Shown here: one piece after another, positions 20,588 to 31,710 of the stretch
How the letters are laid out: each line of letters opens with the position of its first letter
Numbering within the stretch: position 1 is the first letter of the stretch
From: Amphiura filiformis
Taxonomy: Eukaryota; Echinodermata; Ophiuroidea; Amphilepidida; Amphiuridae
Assembly: GCF_039555335.1 (NCBI RefSeq)
Contig: NC_092644.1
Span: 45,519,928 to 45,583,927, forward strand
DNA length: 64,000 nt
Reading direction: 5' to 3'
Program-made: the position numbers and the translations under genes
Notes under the pieces: model-generated
What the model saw: only the letters and a program-made list of their open reading frames with translations
What the model was told of the DNA's origin: nothing
The model's database searches: none

Positions 20588-20675
20588 ATGAGATTCGAAC
20601 CATCAATCTTCTCCACAAGTAATCTTTATCCTCGCACTATAGTCTAATGCTCTGCTCGATGGGCCACAACGTATC
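20588..20675 (-). repeat. tRNA-like block, reverse strand
   Basis: On the - strand: GTGGCCCATCGAGCAGAGCA at an A-box position and GATGGTTCGAATCTCATGC at a B-box position, about 50 bases apart. The stems are poor, so it is a relic. Confidence 0.45.
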
Positions 20676-20882
20676 AGGTGAATGATTACCGCATTATCAT
20701 GAACAAGTTTGTTCGATCTTGTTCATAATTGTATGTGTCGATAGGTTTCACCCTTTAACTACACGTATCCTTAATGCTCAGTGATAATAGTCGGCTTTTA
20801 CAGGGATGGCGCTCTCTCATTTCCATGAACTCCAGAGCGCCATTAGGCGAACGTTTACGGTATTTGTTTCACTCATTGTTAT

Positions 20883-20998
20883 CAGTGGTAGCATCATAGG
20901 GACACGATTTGAAAATTTAGAAAATCCCATTGGAAAACAGCTTGTGCCCTCCCCATCAGGCCCGGAGCGCCCCCAGGACGACTTACGCTACGCCACCG
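20883..20998. mobile_element. hAT miniature element, unit 2 copy
   Basis: Same element as 9093-9215, with a small deletion after CAGTGG. Flanks are ATTGTTAT and ATTGTATT. Confidence 0.6.
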
Positions 20999-21220
20999 AT
21001 TGTATTTGTAATATATTTTTATGGAGAGGAGGTACACTATTGCTACATTGAGCAAATACAACGTTTTTGCCGTGTATTGGCTTTTATTATTGAGATTTGT
21101 CAAATATTAGATTCATATCTTATAGAAATATGGGATAAAATAAAAAACAAACAAACAAACTAACAAAAAATTAGGTGAAACCAATAGCATTATTGATGTT
21201 TTTGTCCGCTGGATTCACAA
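20999..21220. other. Unit sequence, no gene
   Basis: Matches 9216-9439. The frame differs between copies. Confidence 0.35.
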
Positions 21221-21454
21221 TTGGGTCCTGTTGGTATCAGTCACAAGCAAAGCAAAATGCTCAAGCAAAGCTTAAAAGCTTATAAGCAAGCTCGCCTGTA
21301 TGAAGAGAAAACTAGAAAGAAACAGAATGAAATAAAAGACCAACAAACAGAAAGGCCATTCCCAACAAATCAATTGTACAATTTTGCTCTTAGCCCTTGT
21401 GCCGAGAAATTGGGAATTCTTATTCCGTGCCCCGATACAAAAGCTGAAGAATAA
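21221..21454 (+). other. Unassigned repeated segment, 77-codon frame
   Basis: The longest version of the Lys/Gln-rich segment (LKAYKQARLYEEKTRKKQNE), ending CPDTKAEE and a stop. The sister at 9440-9655 is frameshifted by indels. No family recognised and no clear splice sites. Treat as a possible decayed exon. Confidence 0.3.
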
Positions 21455-21489
21455 ACTGTTGAGAAACTATTTGTTTCACTCATTGTTAT

Positions 21490-21503
21490 CAGTGGCGGTA
21501 GCG
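21490..21503. mobile_element. Left piece of a split hAT miniature element
   Basis: CAGTGGCGGTAGCG is the left end of the element seen whole at 9696-9842. It continues at 30588 after the 9.1-kb insertion. Confidence 0.8.
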
Positions 21504-21570
21504 CAGGGGCTATTTTAACGTGCAGTGAGAATTAAAAATCCGTGCTTGAAATATTTCTATGCCATTCTAC

Positions 21571-22541
21571 AAAATTAATAGAGATGCCATGTAACGCCTA
21601 CCGTATAGTCACTTTTAGGTAAAAATGTAAAAATGTTCGCGCGTGCATGAGCACGCACTAAACACTTAATCATCACTAATTTTAATATGACTGGATATAG
21701 GCGCAAGCCTAGAAATAGTTTGCGAACCGCTATATATACTACAAACTTTCCATTTGCCAACCTGCGTGCTATATGGTATGTGGGTGTACATTTTAACCCC
21801 ATAAGGTTGTTCATATAACTTGGCTGACAATCATGGGTGTCTCGGCCGTTTTCATTATTGTACGAAATGTTTATTAAAAGCAGGTGGTCCTTTTTTTCAA
21901 TGAGTCGGGTTGGAAGAAGGAAGTGGGCGAGGACGAGAAACTAATGTATTTTTACTGGCCTTACAGCAAGCAAAACAAAAACAAGGCGAACCACAAGTCT
22001 TGCCTGCTTTCGCGATGACTTTGGAGCTGTTGGGTAACAGGACGACGGTACTCAAACCACCAAGCTGGAACCTGGGGCTTTCGATTTGTAAACGAATATT
22101 AAAAAACAATGAGAAAAAACCCTACTATTACCACACCACATCCCTACCCTTACCCCATCCGGGGTATATTATTACTAATATTATTCCAACATTTTGAATA
22201 AAGAATAGCGAAATTAAAACTTTACAAAATCGTACATTAAGGCTTTAATATCATATTTTGCGCTAAAAAATCTTATCAGGTGTACAGCTGGATATCTATT
22301 ATCCTTCCTCTCACCAAGTGGTATCCCCATATGTCTTACAGACCCTGAGATATACAGCCCCGGATGGATACACAAACAGACAGGAAAGTTAAATAATGAA
22401 GAAGGAGGCGGCCTATATGCTTCACCCTAGCAGGGCGTAAGACAATGCGAAACACAAATTAATATATGCGAGGATCGGAAATAAATGATGCAAGCTCGAG
22501 AAATTATAATTTAAATGGCGTGATTGGGGCTCGAGCAAACT
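21571..22541. other. Interior of the hAT insertion, no gene
   Basis: Short overlapping frames on both strands at 21897-22197 have no recognisable domains. At 22310-22440 there is a phrase (ACCCTGAGATATACAGCCCC) of a type common in interspersed repeats of marine invertebrates. Confidence 0.3.
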
Positions 22542-22639
22542 GGCATATGAAAATATTGAGAGAGAAAAAATCAGGTCTCAGCGGGGATTGAACCCCGGTC
22601 GTTGGATTACCGTAATTTCTCTCAATATTTTCATATGCC
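22542..22639. repeat. Hairpin with tRNA T-arm-like loop
   Basis: Arms GGCATATGAAAATATTGAGA and the exact inverse enclose about 50 bases. Read on the - strand, the loop contains CCGGGGTTCAATCCCCGCTG, a perfect T-stem and T-loop with the 3' acceptor half of a tRNA. Confidence 0.75.
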
Positions 22640-22990
22640 AAAAATAGCATCTGATCTTAAGACTGCTCTTATCATCACCCCACCAAATTACATTACTATA
22701 TGCCTCACCAGTTCTGAAAAATGCCCAAAAGCAATTCGACAAATAAAAAAATAGGCAAATGTGGTGACTAATTTGCATATCTTGCGACAAAAATTGCATC
22801 GGATCTTACGACTGCCGCTTACCACAACCTCATCAAGTTACATCCCTATACGCCTCACCAGTTCTTCGAAATGGCCAAAAAAAACCACCAAAAACAATTT
22901 TAAGTTAAATATGCAAATTAGCTACCTAATTTGCGTCAAGTCTTAGGGCAGCCACTTCCCACCACCCTACCAAGTTATGTATAGGATAAT
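22640..22990. repeat. Tandem repeat of about 145 bp (left part)
   Basis: Two and a half units starting near GCATC(G/T)GATCTTA, each with CTCACCAGTTCT and CTAATTTGCATAT. The array is broken by the 22991-25431 insertion and resumes at 25432. Confidence 0.7.
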
Positions 22991-23079
22991 GGCCAAGGAT
23001 TAGAACGTGAGTGGCTAAGAATGGCCGTGGGCCGGAGGCCCTAGGCCATTCTTAGCCACTCACGTTCTAATCCGCGGCC
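22991..23079. repeat. Palindrome with about 36-bp arms
   Basis: GATTAGAACGTGAGTGGCTA and AGAATGGCC at the left are mirrored at the right. The 17-base loop is GC-rich. It sits directly beside the next element. Confidence 0.85.
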
Positions 23080-23090
23080 ATCCGACTTAA

Positions 23091-25427
23091 TACACACTTA
23101 TGACGTCGCGCTATTGTTTTACCGCTTCATTATTTTCCACGAATGGAGTGTTATTGAAATTTGATGCTCTTTACAAATTGATCAATTGCTCACACTGAAT
23201 ACACTATCAAATACACTAATAGAATGATCGTACTAGGTGCGGGTGAAAAATACACGGACTCAGCTTTATGTAAAATTTCTATAGAATTAGGCTACCCATC
23301 ATATCACGATCCAGGTGTTTAGTTTAAATCATCCGTAACCACGTTCTTGAATTATAAAGATCTAAAATGTTTGTTACCCAAATTGAATAAACGTAGATTC
23401 GTAAAATCATTAAAGTGATTAGAAGTACAATCAATAGTTCTTTATGCCCACTTCTAATGTGTTAACTATTGACATGATTGAAGTAGTTGCGTTTAGGTCT
23501 GTATTTTGCATAATAAAGAAAATTGGCAAACTGGTCATAGGTTAATATGAAATAGTTAAATGCAGATCATTGCAGTTTTGTACCTCAAGAAAGGTAGACC
23601 TGCCGCTATCATGAGCAATGATATTCTTCTCTATGAATCGAGTGTTCGATTTTGGACAACCTTGCAATTATGGACACTATTTATTTATCTTGGATACTAG
23701 TAATTATAATTTGTGATGGAATCATTCCGAGGATATCGTTGATTCGCAGCAAGGACCTAAATCAGGTATGATTCTACTTTAAGCCGAAGTAAGGTACGAA
23801 AATTTTAAATGTGTAAACTTTGTTTTATTTGGTTGGCCTTATTGCAAACCCATTTTACCTAGGCCTATTATGTCCCTGAACTTCGGCGGCAAAAAAAACA
23901 ACAAACAAACTTCGCCGCTTCCTACGCGAAATAAAAGCTCAACTTCCAGTCCCCCTCCCGAAATCAACTGGAGCGTCCCTAACATTATAATATTTAATTA
24001 TCGGATAGGCCTACTGATCGATGTAAGTAAATATTCAAACATGCCAAAATACTATCAGATGAAACATCAGATGTACTAAAGTGAAATAAAAATTATACCG
24101 AAAATAGACCTACTGTGGCTTTTATCATTATTAAACATGCCCAAAGCAAACGATTTAAAAATAAACAGATACATAGGCCTAAATACATGATACATAATGT
24201 GTATTATGTAGCAATGTTGCCCAAAATGTAACAAATTAAACGTTGGTCCCAAGCCACTGAAAACGTATAAAAATATAAAGAACAAAAAAAATGATATAAA
24301 AAACACTAAGCGTAGAAAGAAAGGTCCAAATAATTTAAAGTTACGGGCTTACTAAGTTAAGCCTAAATAAGCATTTTCCACCAAAGTGAGGGTAAAACAC
24401 ATCTTGCATAATAAGTAGGCCTATATACAACTTTTAACCTGCCCGTTTTGATCTTGCCTTACTTTTCACAGATTGCATTGTAAATTTATGTTTAAGGGCT
24501 CGGATAGCGACGTTTTCACGTGTAGGCCTATATAATATATTTGAGGGACCTGAGAGCAAATCAGACACATCGAATTGGATTTTGAACACGAGGAATGTCC
24601 TTCTGATATCAAATAATTCTGATATTTATTAAATTCGCGATATATACATTACACATTTTATGGCAAATTATTAAAAATTGTAAATTGTAAAAAAGTAAAT
24701 TGTATAAATCTAACGATATGCACCTAAAGATTATGAAGTTGGGATGAACAGCTGTCCATCATATGAAAATTTTGACCTTCATTATTACAGATTTTTTTCC
24801 TCAAAACACTAAAAATGTAGGTCTTTTTGGAAAAATGTTTATGTTCAATATGAAAGGTCAAAATTTTCAATTCGGCTTTTCATCCCAGCTAGGCCTACAT
24901 AGGCCTACAGTTTCATTACATATCATTTATTAGATTTATAAAGTTTACTTCGAGGACTGTTAAATTAAAATTTTAATAATTTGCCATAAAATTTGTATTA
25001 TATCACGAATTTCACAAAATCAAAATTATTATTTTTTTTATATCAGAAGGACAATCCTCGTATTCAGCATGTAATTCGATATGTCTGATGTGCTCTCATG
25101 TCCCATAACAATAATGTGCAAATGTTGCTATCCGCTTCCTTAATTTATTGTATTAATGAAAATCATAGTTTTGTTGTTTTTCGTATCATTGTTTTGCATG
25201 AATGAAGTGATGATAACAATACTGCACTTTACGCAAATACATGCTTTTCGAAAGTGCAATTGTTATTAACACTACATTCGTAAATGCCAGTACTTTTTCC
25301 CTGAAAAGTATTTGCTTTTCAGAAAAAAAGAGAAAGGCATTTACGAATGGCGTGTTATTGTAATCATCGCTCCATTCGTGAAAAATAATGGAGCGGTAAA
25401 ACAATAGCGCGACGTCATAGGTGTGTA
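23091..25427. mobile_element. 2.3-kb inverted-repeat element flanked by TTAA
   Basis: TTAA lies at 23087-23090 and 25428-25431. The inverted repeats (TACACACTTATGACGTCGCG at the left, TACACACCTATGACGTCGCG from the right) extend some 65-70 bases through TGTTTTACCGCT. It interrupts the 145-bp tandem array. There is no recognised ORF. It contains the foldback at 24545-25104. Confidence 0.75.
24545..25104. mobile_element. 560-bp foldback element
   Basis: The arms start GGGACCTGAGAGCAAATCAG and, from the right, GGGACATGAGAGCACATCAG. Both run on through GAATGTCCTTCTGATAT or a close variant for about 250 bases at moderate divergence. No ORF and no clear target duplication. Confidence 0.75.
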
Positions 25428-25431
25428 TTAA

Positions 25432-25675
25432 ACCCCAATACACCTCACCAGCTCCGAGAAACTGCCGCTTACCACAACATCATCAAGTTACATCCCTATA
25501 CGCTTCACCAGTTCTTCAAAAAAAAAAAAAAAACCAAAACAATGTTTAAGTTAAATATGCAAATTAGCTACCTAATTTGCATATTTTGCGCCAAAAAATG
25601 CATCAAGTCTTAGGGCAGCCACTTGCCACCACCCTACCAAGTTACACCCAGATACACCTCACCAGCTCCGAGAAA
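25432..25675. repeat. Tandem repeat of about 145 bp (right part)
   Basis: Resumption of the 22640-22990 array with CACCTCACCAGCTCCGAGAA and GCAGCCACTTGCCACCACCC, including a poly-A run at 25518-25533. Confidence 0.7.
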
Positions 25676-27211
25676 CTAACCTGGAATCCAAAGGCATTTA
25701 GAAACAAAAAGTTCACACAATACAAATGTATAAGACCCCATTATAGCATAAGGCAATTTATAAGTCATTTTAAATGATTTTAAATGTGACGTATAAAATT
25801 TGTCTATAACACAGGGAGATATAAAATGTAGGGATTTGGGTACTTTTTGTTCAATTTTCACAGAAATTGAAGGATATTGACCTATGTTTTTGTTTGTCTG
25901 TTTACCCCTGGGTCGCTGAAACAAAGAATTATATTAATTAAATCACCTAATTTATAATTATTAAAGGACAAAGAAAGATAAAAGCAAAAGTATGCTTCAT
26001 TTAGTTAAAACAATAGTAACATCCCTGTTGTGTACAAAAATATAACTCTATACGACAATGCAAACCAGGATCAATTCATGGACTAAGTGCACAGGGAAAT
26101 GTTGAGTATGTAAATTAAATGGAACAGCCAAAATGCCAATGAGTATCTAATAACAGTCTTAAATTGATATCGATATTAATATTGACGTCACAGATTCGAT
26201 TTGTCACGTGATCATCAAACCTGTACTAAAAGGTGTCAGTTCTGCAGGAACTGACACAAAAAATAAAAGAAATGGAGAAAATGGGAAATAAGACAGACAA
26301 TAGAAAAGAAGATCCAGGTTTTTGAAAATGGGAGCAGGGTGACAAATAAAAGGTAAAGTGGATGGGCAAATGCACACCTAGTAAAATATTTTGCCCACCC
26401 AGTAATTTAAACCTTCACACTGCCCCCAAAGTATGCACCCAGTAAATAATTGTGACCAAGCAAATATTGGCACCATAAGATAATCATTGAATTATAGTAT
26501 ACCATATTATGATCTCTTGAAATCAACTGTTGCTGTTTTAAGTTTTATCTTTTCATAACATTTGCCATATTTATTTCAACTTCGGAGCAAGGATAAATAT
26601 CACACAGTACCCAATGGTTAGGATTATTTTGAGAAATTTCCACACAATACCTGTAAAAATTCATGGAACCTATGAATATTGCTTTATATTATCTAAAATG
26701 AAGCCCTTTAGTGAAAAGCAAGTACAAGAAACGTATGTTTTGCTTTTTATTATCAGAAATTAAGTCCGGTTCGGAGAACATCTTATACGACGCAAGTAGC
26801 TACCAAATTAAATATAAAATTTAATATTGTTAGTGTTACATTATACAGATAAAAGCTAGAGTTTGATTCTTTCTTCAATGGAAACCAAGTACAAATAATT
26901 TGGCTAAATTTTGCCTATATTATCTGAAATATTATGTGCGAATGACAATAAGGTATCCCTATCCGCATACAACCATACACCTTCTGGAAGTTCTGGTATA
27001 TAATCATGTATATACATAAAATTCCTGTTTTGTGAGTGTATACAAGTTAAAATGGGGGGGTAAATTTTAATATAGCGTTCTGAAAGAATCTATCTTGTGT
27101 GAAGCATATTGTTAGAGTTTGTTCATAATGATAATGTGATGTGAGCCCTATCCTAGATATAATTATGATTTTTCTGTCTTAAATATTAATTTTAAAAGGC
27201 TATAAGCTTAA
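25676..27211. other. No gene seen
   Basis: AT-rich. A short inverted repeat (GTGTCAGTTC...GAACTGACAC) lies at 26233-26257. Nothing else recognised. Confidence 0.4.
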
Positions 27212-30183
27212 GGGCGTACTACACCCATATATTGGTTTGATTGGTCTAAAAAAATATTTTTTCATTTATAGCTAGGCGATATATGCACGGATCATGTGAA
27301 ATTAAAAAATTATGAAAAACATCGTTTTTCACCTATTTGTCTTAAAAGTTGATTGGTTGATAAGGACGCTTATTCATCCCTTTTAAGGGATTTTTATTTA
27401 GCGAGAGTACGTAGTCAATCTTCATAGGGATGGGCGATACCAGCTTTTGGTACCCATTGTCGAACTAGAGCAGTCAGGGGGTTTGAGTCGAATTTGTAGA
27501 AAAAATAAAACAAAATGAAAAAAAATGGCCGCGGGGCGCGCTTGCGCGACGCAGGGGGTTGTCTGAGGAGGTGTTCCCCCTCAGAAAAAAAAAAAAAAAA
27601 AAAAACGTGTGCAAAATGAAGATCTAATTGAAGCGATTTGGTGGACAATTTTGGCACTATTATGCCAAGGCCTATATACTAGTGTAAAATTTTAGTTTGG
27701 CGGCCGAAAATTTGTGAGAGCCTTTCGTGGACAAGTTTCGAATTCCCTATTATCGTAGGCCTATAAATTGTTTTAAACATAAATCGGCGAAAGCAGAAGC
27801 GAAAATGGCCACTTGTATATCGATTGCGCAGGGGAGGGTCAAATGAAGACTAAATTGAAGTGATTTGGTGGACCATTTTGGTACTAGTGTGTAAAATTTT
27901 AGTTTGAAAAAGCCGCAAATTTGTAAAATGATGGTGCATGAAACCTTCCTTGGACAAGTTTTCCCTGTAAGCCTATACCGCAAATTGGGCTTAAATTTGC
28001 AAATGTTGGAAGAAGAGCGAAAATGATCATATGTTTATCCACTACGCAAGGGGAGTCTGAGGGGATGTTCCCCCTGAGAAGTTTGAAAATTTGCAAAATG
28101 AAGGTCGAATTGAAGCCATTCGGTGCATTGTTTTTACACTACTATTTGAATCAATTGCTTTAAACAGAAAAAGGGCCCGAAATCAATTTGCAAAACTTGA
28201 GATTCAAGTGGCAATTACTAAAGCATGCATAAATCGATGAAGTCGTTATGGAGTCCGTCTTAATTTTTGACTTTGGTGGCAAAATGTGAGGGGCCCTGCA
28301 TATCGGCGGACCCGCAGTACTTTTCACGTGCTTTTAGGACGAGGACCCGCCTTCAAGCAATGCCTAGTCGCAGGCCTCTATAGGACCTACTTCCAATCGT
28401 CCCGACTGTGCGGTTATTTACACATGGGCCTACTCAATTACGTGCAATTTAGTTTCTCTCCTCCTTTCCTCCATTTTCTCTTCTCTTTTTCTCCTTTCTT
28501 CCCCTTCTCTTCTCTTTATTTATTTATTGGGGGGCGTCAGCCACCTGAATCCGCGCCTTAATTGAGTCCATGTGTAGGCCTATGTTGGGGATTGGAGGGG
28601 GGTACTGAGGCCTACCACATTTAATAACGAACTTACTTACTCTTTGTGGGATTTCGAATCGCAACCATTAATTAATGAAACAAAGCTTATTTTTGACTCA
28701 GAGTTTAAATTTAAGATGCTAGCCGAAGTCAATAACTTTGCACATTCTTCGGGTTCCTTTGTTTCCACTCTTGTTAAAAGAAGACATAAAACCTGATGAT
28801 CAGCTGACTCTTTCTGTTGACAATTTAAGTTTAAAACATTATTAACACACTTTTGTGTTGAAATTAATTGTAAACATTAAACAAAACCAATACATTGGCT
28901 ATAGTTTCAAATCTTTCATAACATATAACCGTGGTGTTTGTAAAATATTTTGTAAAAGATTTGCAATTAGGCCTACTTTGATTGGATTCGAACATTGCAA
29001 CTTTACAATGCTCAAGAACACGAAAACTTCGGGTGTGTGAAACATTGTTAAAAATTGTATGAAATGAGGATTCCTAGCGTAAACTAGTTACACTTTTAAA
29101 TGTGAATGATAGGAGGTCTGTAGGCTAAAGGGGGCCCCGAAAATTTTTTGTGATGAATTTTTTTTGCTTCAGCCCCCCCCAGCAAGAGTTTGTGAACGGT
29201 CGACGGTCCCTATAGGCCTACCACACACAATTTATTCGCTACCTGAATTCGCTAATAGAGAATGAAAGATTTTTTATTTAATATTTGTTTTCAATTTTCG
29301 AATAATTATTTTTGTTTTCAATAGGCCTACGTTCCATAAAAATAAAAGTATTGTATCGGAAATTGAACGATACCAAAATGGTATCGAATCGCCCACCGCT
29401 AGAAAAACCAAATCATGGCGTCTATACAAAAATGTATGCGGAAGCCTTTCGGCAAGCGAATACAGTGAGTTTCATGGATTTATACTGGATATATAATGGA
29501 TTTTCTTAAAGTGGAATGATTTCAGCATGCGGTACAGGTAAGTGACGAAACTGTTAATACACGTGAACTAGTAGGGTGTCCCATTTAGCTGTTATCATTG
29601 TGAACATACCGATTCACATTACAAATGCATTATAAATCATGTTTTGTAAGCTTCCCGTATGTCCTCAGAAAACTGAGCAAAAATTCACCTAATACTGAAA
29701 ACCAAGGCATTTACTGTTCTTTAATTTCAACCTTATCAAACCTGAAACAAATATGCTGCCTTGCGAACACAAATTTTGCATATCATTGTCAACTAAAAGG
29801 GGGGGAAATAAGTTTAATTTCATTGATAACATGAAATTGATGCATATTAATGTTTTCAAAGCTGTGCATAATTAATTAATTTCCCCCCAAAAATAATTTT
29901 TATACTTTTAGCGTCTGTCACAAATGCTTAACAAGTGTGAGTGATTGGATTAACGGTATCAATTCTGAAATTCTAAAGAAACTCGATTTTGTGAATCGAG
30001 GTCTATGTACCTCTTCCGAGCTTCTACCTTTAAAAGCATGTAAGCTACATTGATACCGATGCCACCAATAGAACGAGAAGATTTGCCCCTTCATTTTGCA
30101 TACCACTTTGACCAATTTTTTTTTCTCATTTCTCCACAAGATGCAGAAAACCCGCAAAAAAATCCAATGGGTGTAGTACCCCC
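27212..30183. mobile_element. 3.0-kb TTAA-flanked inverted-repeat element
   Basis: TTAA lies at 27208-27211 and 30184-30187. The ends GGGCGTACTACACCCAT and, from the right, GGGGGTACTACACCCAT are inverted repeats. No transposase frame, so it is non-autonomous or a composite. The interior holds the degenerate tandem repeat at 27535-28200 and a CT-rich tract at 28455-28530. Confidence 0.8.
27535..28200. repeat. Degenerate tandem repeat of about 250-300 bp
   Basis: Recurring phrases are GTTCCCCCT(C/G)AGAA, GCAAAATGAAG, TGAAG(C/T)GATTTGGTGGAC and TGTAAAATTTTAGTTTG, in the same order in two to three diverged units. Confidence 0.6.
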
Positions 30184-30587
30184 TTAAATGAAGAACCTTG
30201 ATTAAAATTTAGGTGGGTATAAAATAGGTATTATTTACAAAATGGAAGCTAAAACTTGATATGAATATTTTATTTTATATCACAAAAATAAATTATGTTC
30301 ATGATTCATCTGATATACTTTACTGGTGCAAGATTTGTGCATACCTTGTATAAAGTGCTTAAAAATATTACATGTAATTTTTAAGATCGGCAATTCTTAA
30401 AGGTTTCAACTTTTTGTAATTCAGACTCTGTGAAGCAAGTGCGAAGCCATGGCCGCCCTAGATCCGCCCTGTACCACCCCCAACCCACCCACAACGCTTT
30501 CCTAACGACAGCGTTTACAAAGTTTGCCCAGAAGCTTTCCATTTGCTGCAGGCGTGCAGTGACTTTTTACTCCTAAAATAGCCCCTG

Positions 30588-30738
30588 CGGTAGCGTCATA
30601 GGGACACGATTTGAAAATTTAGAAAATCCCATAGGAAAATTGCCGAAACCCAGCTTGTGCCCCCCATCAGACCCGGTGGGCCCCATCGCGTGACCCCCTA
30701 GGAATATTCACACTGCAACCCCTGACACTACGCCACTG
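30588..30738. mobile_element. Right piece of the split hAT miniature element
   Basis: Continues the element begun at 21490: TCATAGGGACACGATTTG to the end CACTACGCCACTG, then ATTGTTAT. Confidence 0.75.
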
Positions 30739-30949
30739 ATTGTTATTGTTATGGTTGTACGTGTAATATTTTTATGGAGAGGATGTACACTATTGCTACA
30801 TTGAGCACATACAATTACTTGATATTATTATGTTTGGACGTACAGATATGTTGCGAAAATATTTGCAACAATAATAATATACTTAGACATTCATTTCACT
30901 GTTTTCATGACCTTTGCTTAGCCGTACAACGTTTTTGCCGTGTATTGGC
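30739..30949. other. Unit sequence, no gene
   Basis: Shared with 9843-10060; the 86-codon frame at 30774-31034 is not kept in register in all copies. Confidence 0.35.
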
Positions 30950-31085
30950 TTTTATTATTGAGATTTGTCAAATATTGATATCTTATAGAAATACGTGGCA
31001 TAAGAGAATACGGCTTTCTTATTCCATTAAGTAAATTGTATTACAAGTGCTGCAGATGTTGACGCTAGAATGGGCATCTTTATGA
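30950..31085 (+). pseudogene. Diverged carboxypeptidase last-exon remnant, unit 3
   Basis: TTATAGAAATACGTGGCATA then AGAGAATACGGCTTTCTTAT reads IEIRGIREYGFLIP, closer to the true ELRDTGEYGF signature than its sister at 10061-10165 (which has a stop after RE). The catalytic Glu position is kept, but the following residues are lost in indels. A dead exon duplicate. Confidence 0.65.
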
Positions 31086-31254
31086 ACTTGGTAATATAAG
31101 CTGCAATTAAAGCCATATTATATTATATATAACATTTTCAAACAAAATAGGCCTAGATCAGCATTTCTTTGCCATAAAATGTTAGCTTTTACTACGGTGT
31201 CTGATCTCCGCCAAACTCCCCCTTTTATAATTCATATCCCCAAATGTTTAGTTT

Positions 31255-31710
31255 TCCCCCTTTTTGCGAAATGCTTTCCCCCTTTTCAACTTTTCCCCGT
31301 TTTCAAATAGTTTCCCCCTTTCGACTTTCCCCCTTTTCAAATAGTTTCCCCTTTTCGACTTACCCCTTTTCAAACAGTTTCCCCCTTTTCGACTTTCCCC
31401 TTTTCAAATAGTTTCCCCTTTTCGACTTTCCCCTTTTCATATAGTTTCCCCTTTTCGAATCACCCCTTTCAAATAGCTTCCCCTTTTTAATTTCCCCTTT
31501 TCAAATAGTTTCCCCGTTTTCGAATTACCCCTTTACAAATAATACCCTTTTTTATTTTCACCCATTTTGTAAATAGTTCCCCCTTTTGACAAATCATCCC
31601 CCTTCAACTTTCCTCCCGCTTTTCACAAATAGGTTCCCATTTTAAATAGTTTCTCCCTTTTTAAAATAATACTCCCTTTTTTTTTTTTTTACTCCCTTTT
31701 TGTTTGGGTA
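31255..31710 (+). repeat. Polypyrimidine minisatellite, about 34-bp unit
   Basis: Degenerate repeats of TTTCCCCTTTTCGACTTTCC then CCTTTTCAAATAG, almost purely pyrimidine on the + strand for about 450 bases, decaying into poly-T at the right. Confidence 0.85.

Larger units (their letters stand above)
18517..20860. mobile_element. 2.3-kb TA-flanked inverted-repeat element with tRNA-like parts
   Basis: The terminal 25 bp is a perfect inverted repeat beginning CCGTAAACGTTCGCCTAATG; a weaker repeat continues for about 30 more bases around GAGAGCGCCA. TA flanks both sides (18515-18516 and 20861-20862). Unit 1 has the empty site AAACTATTTGTTTCACTC (about 9068-9085). The interior holds several tRNA-like blocks and a nested inverted-repeat pair. 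No transposase seen. Confidence 0.85.
21504..30587. mobile_element. 9.1-kb hAT-type insertion
   Basis: The ends CAGGGGCTATTTTA and its exact complement TAAAATAGCCCCTG are flanked by the 8-bp duplication CGGTAGCG (21496-21503 and 30588-30595). Removing it joins unit 2 sequence exactly as in the uninterrupted sister at 9680-9725. An 8-bp duplication with CAGGGG ends is hAT-like. No hAT transposase is recognisable. The interior is a patchwork of younger insertions (22542-22639, 22991-25431, 27212-30183) and tandem repeats. Confidence 0.85.

Noticed and set aside
27424-29400. A nested hAT element with GGTGGGCGAT-type ends
   Set aside because: Left (GGGATGGGCGATACC) and right (complement of AGCGGTGGGCGATTCG) words are suggestive, but no matching 8-bp flanks were found.
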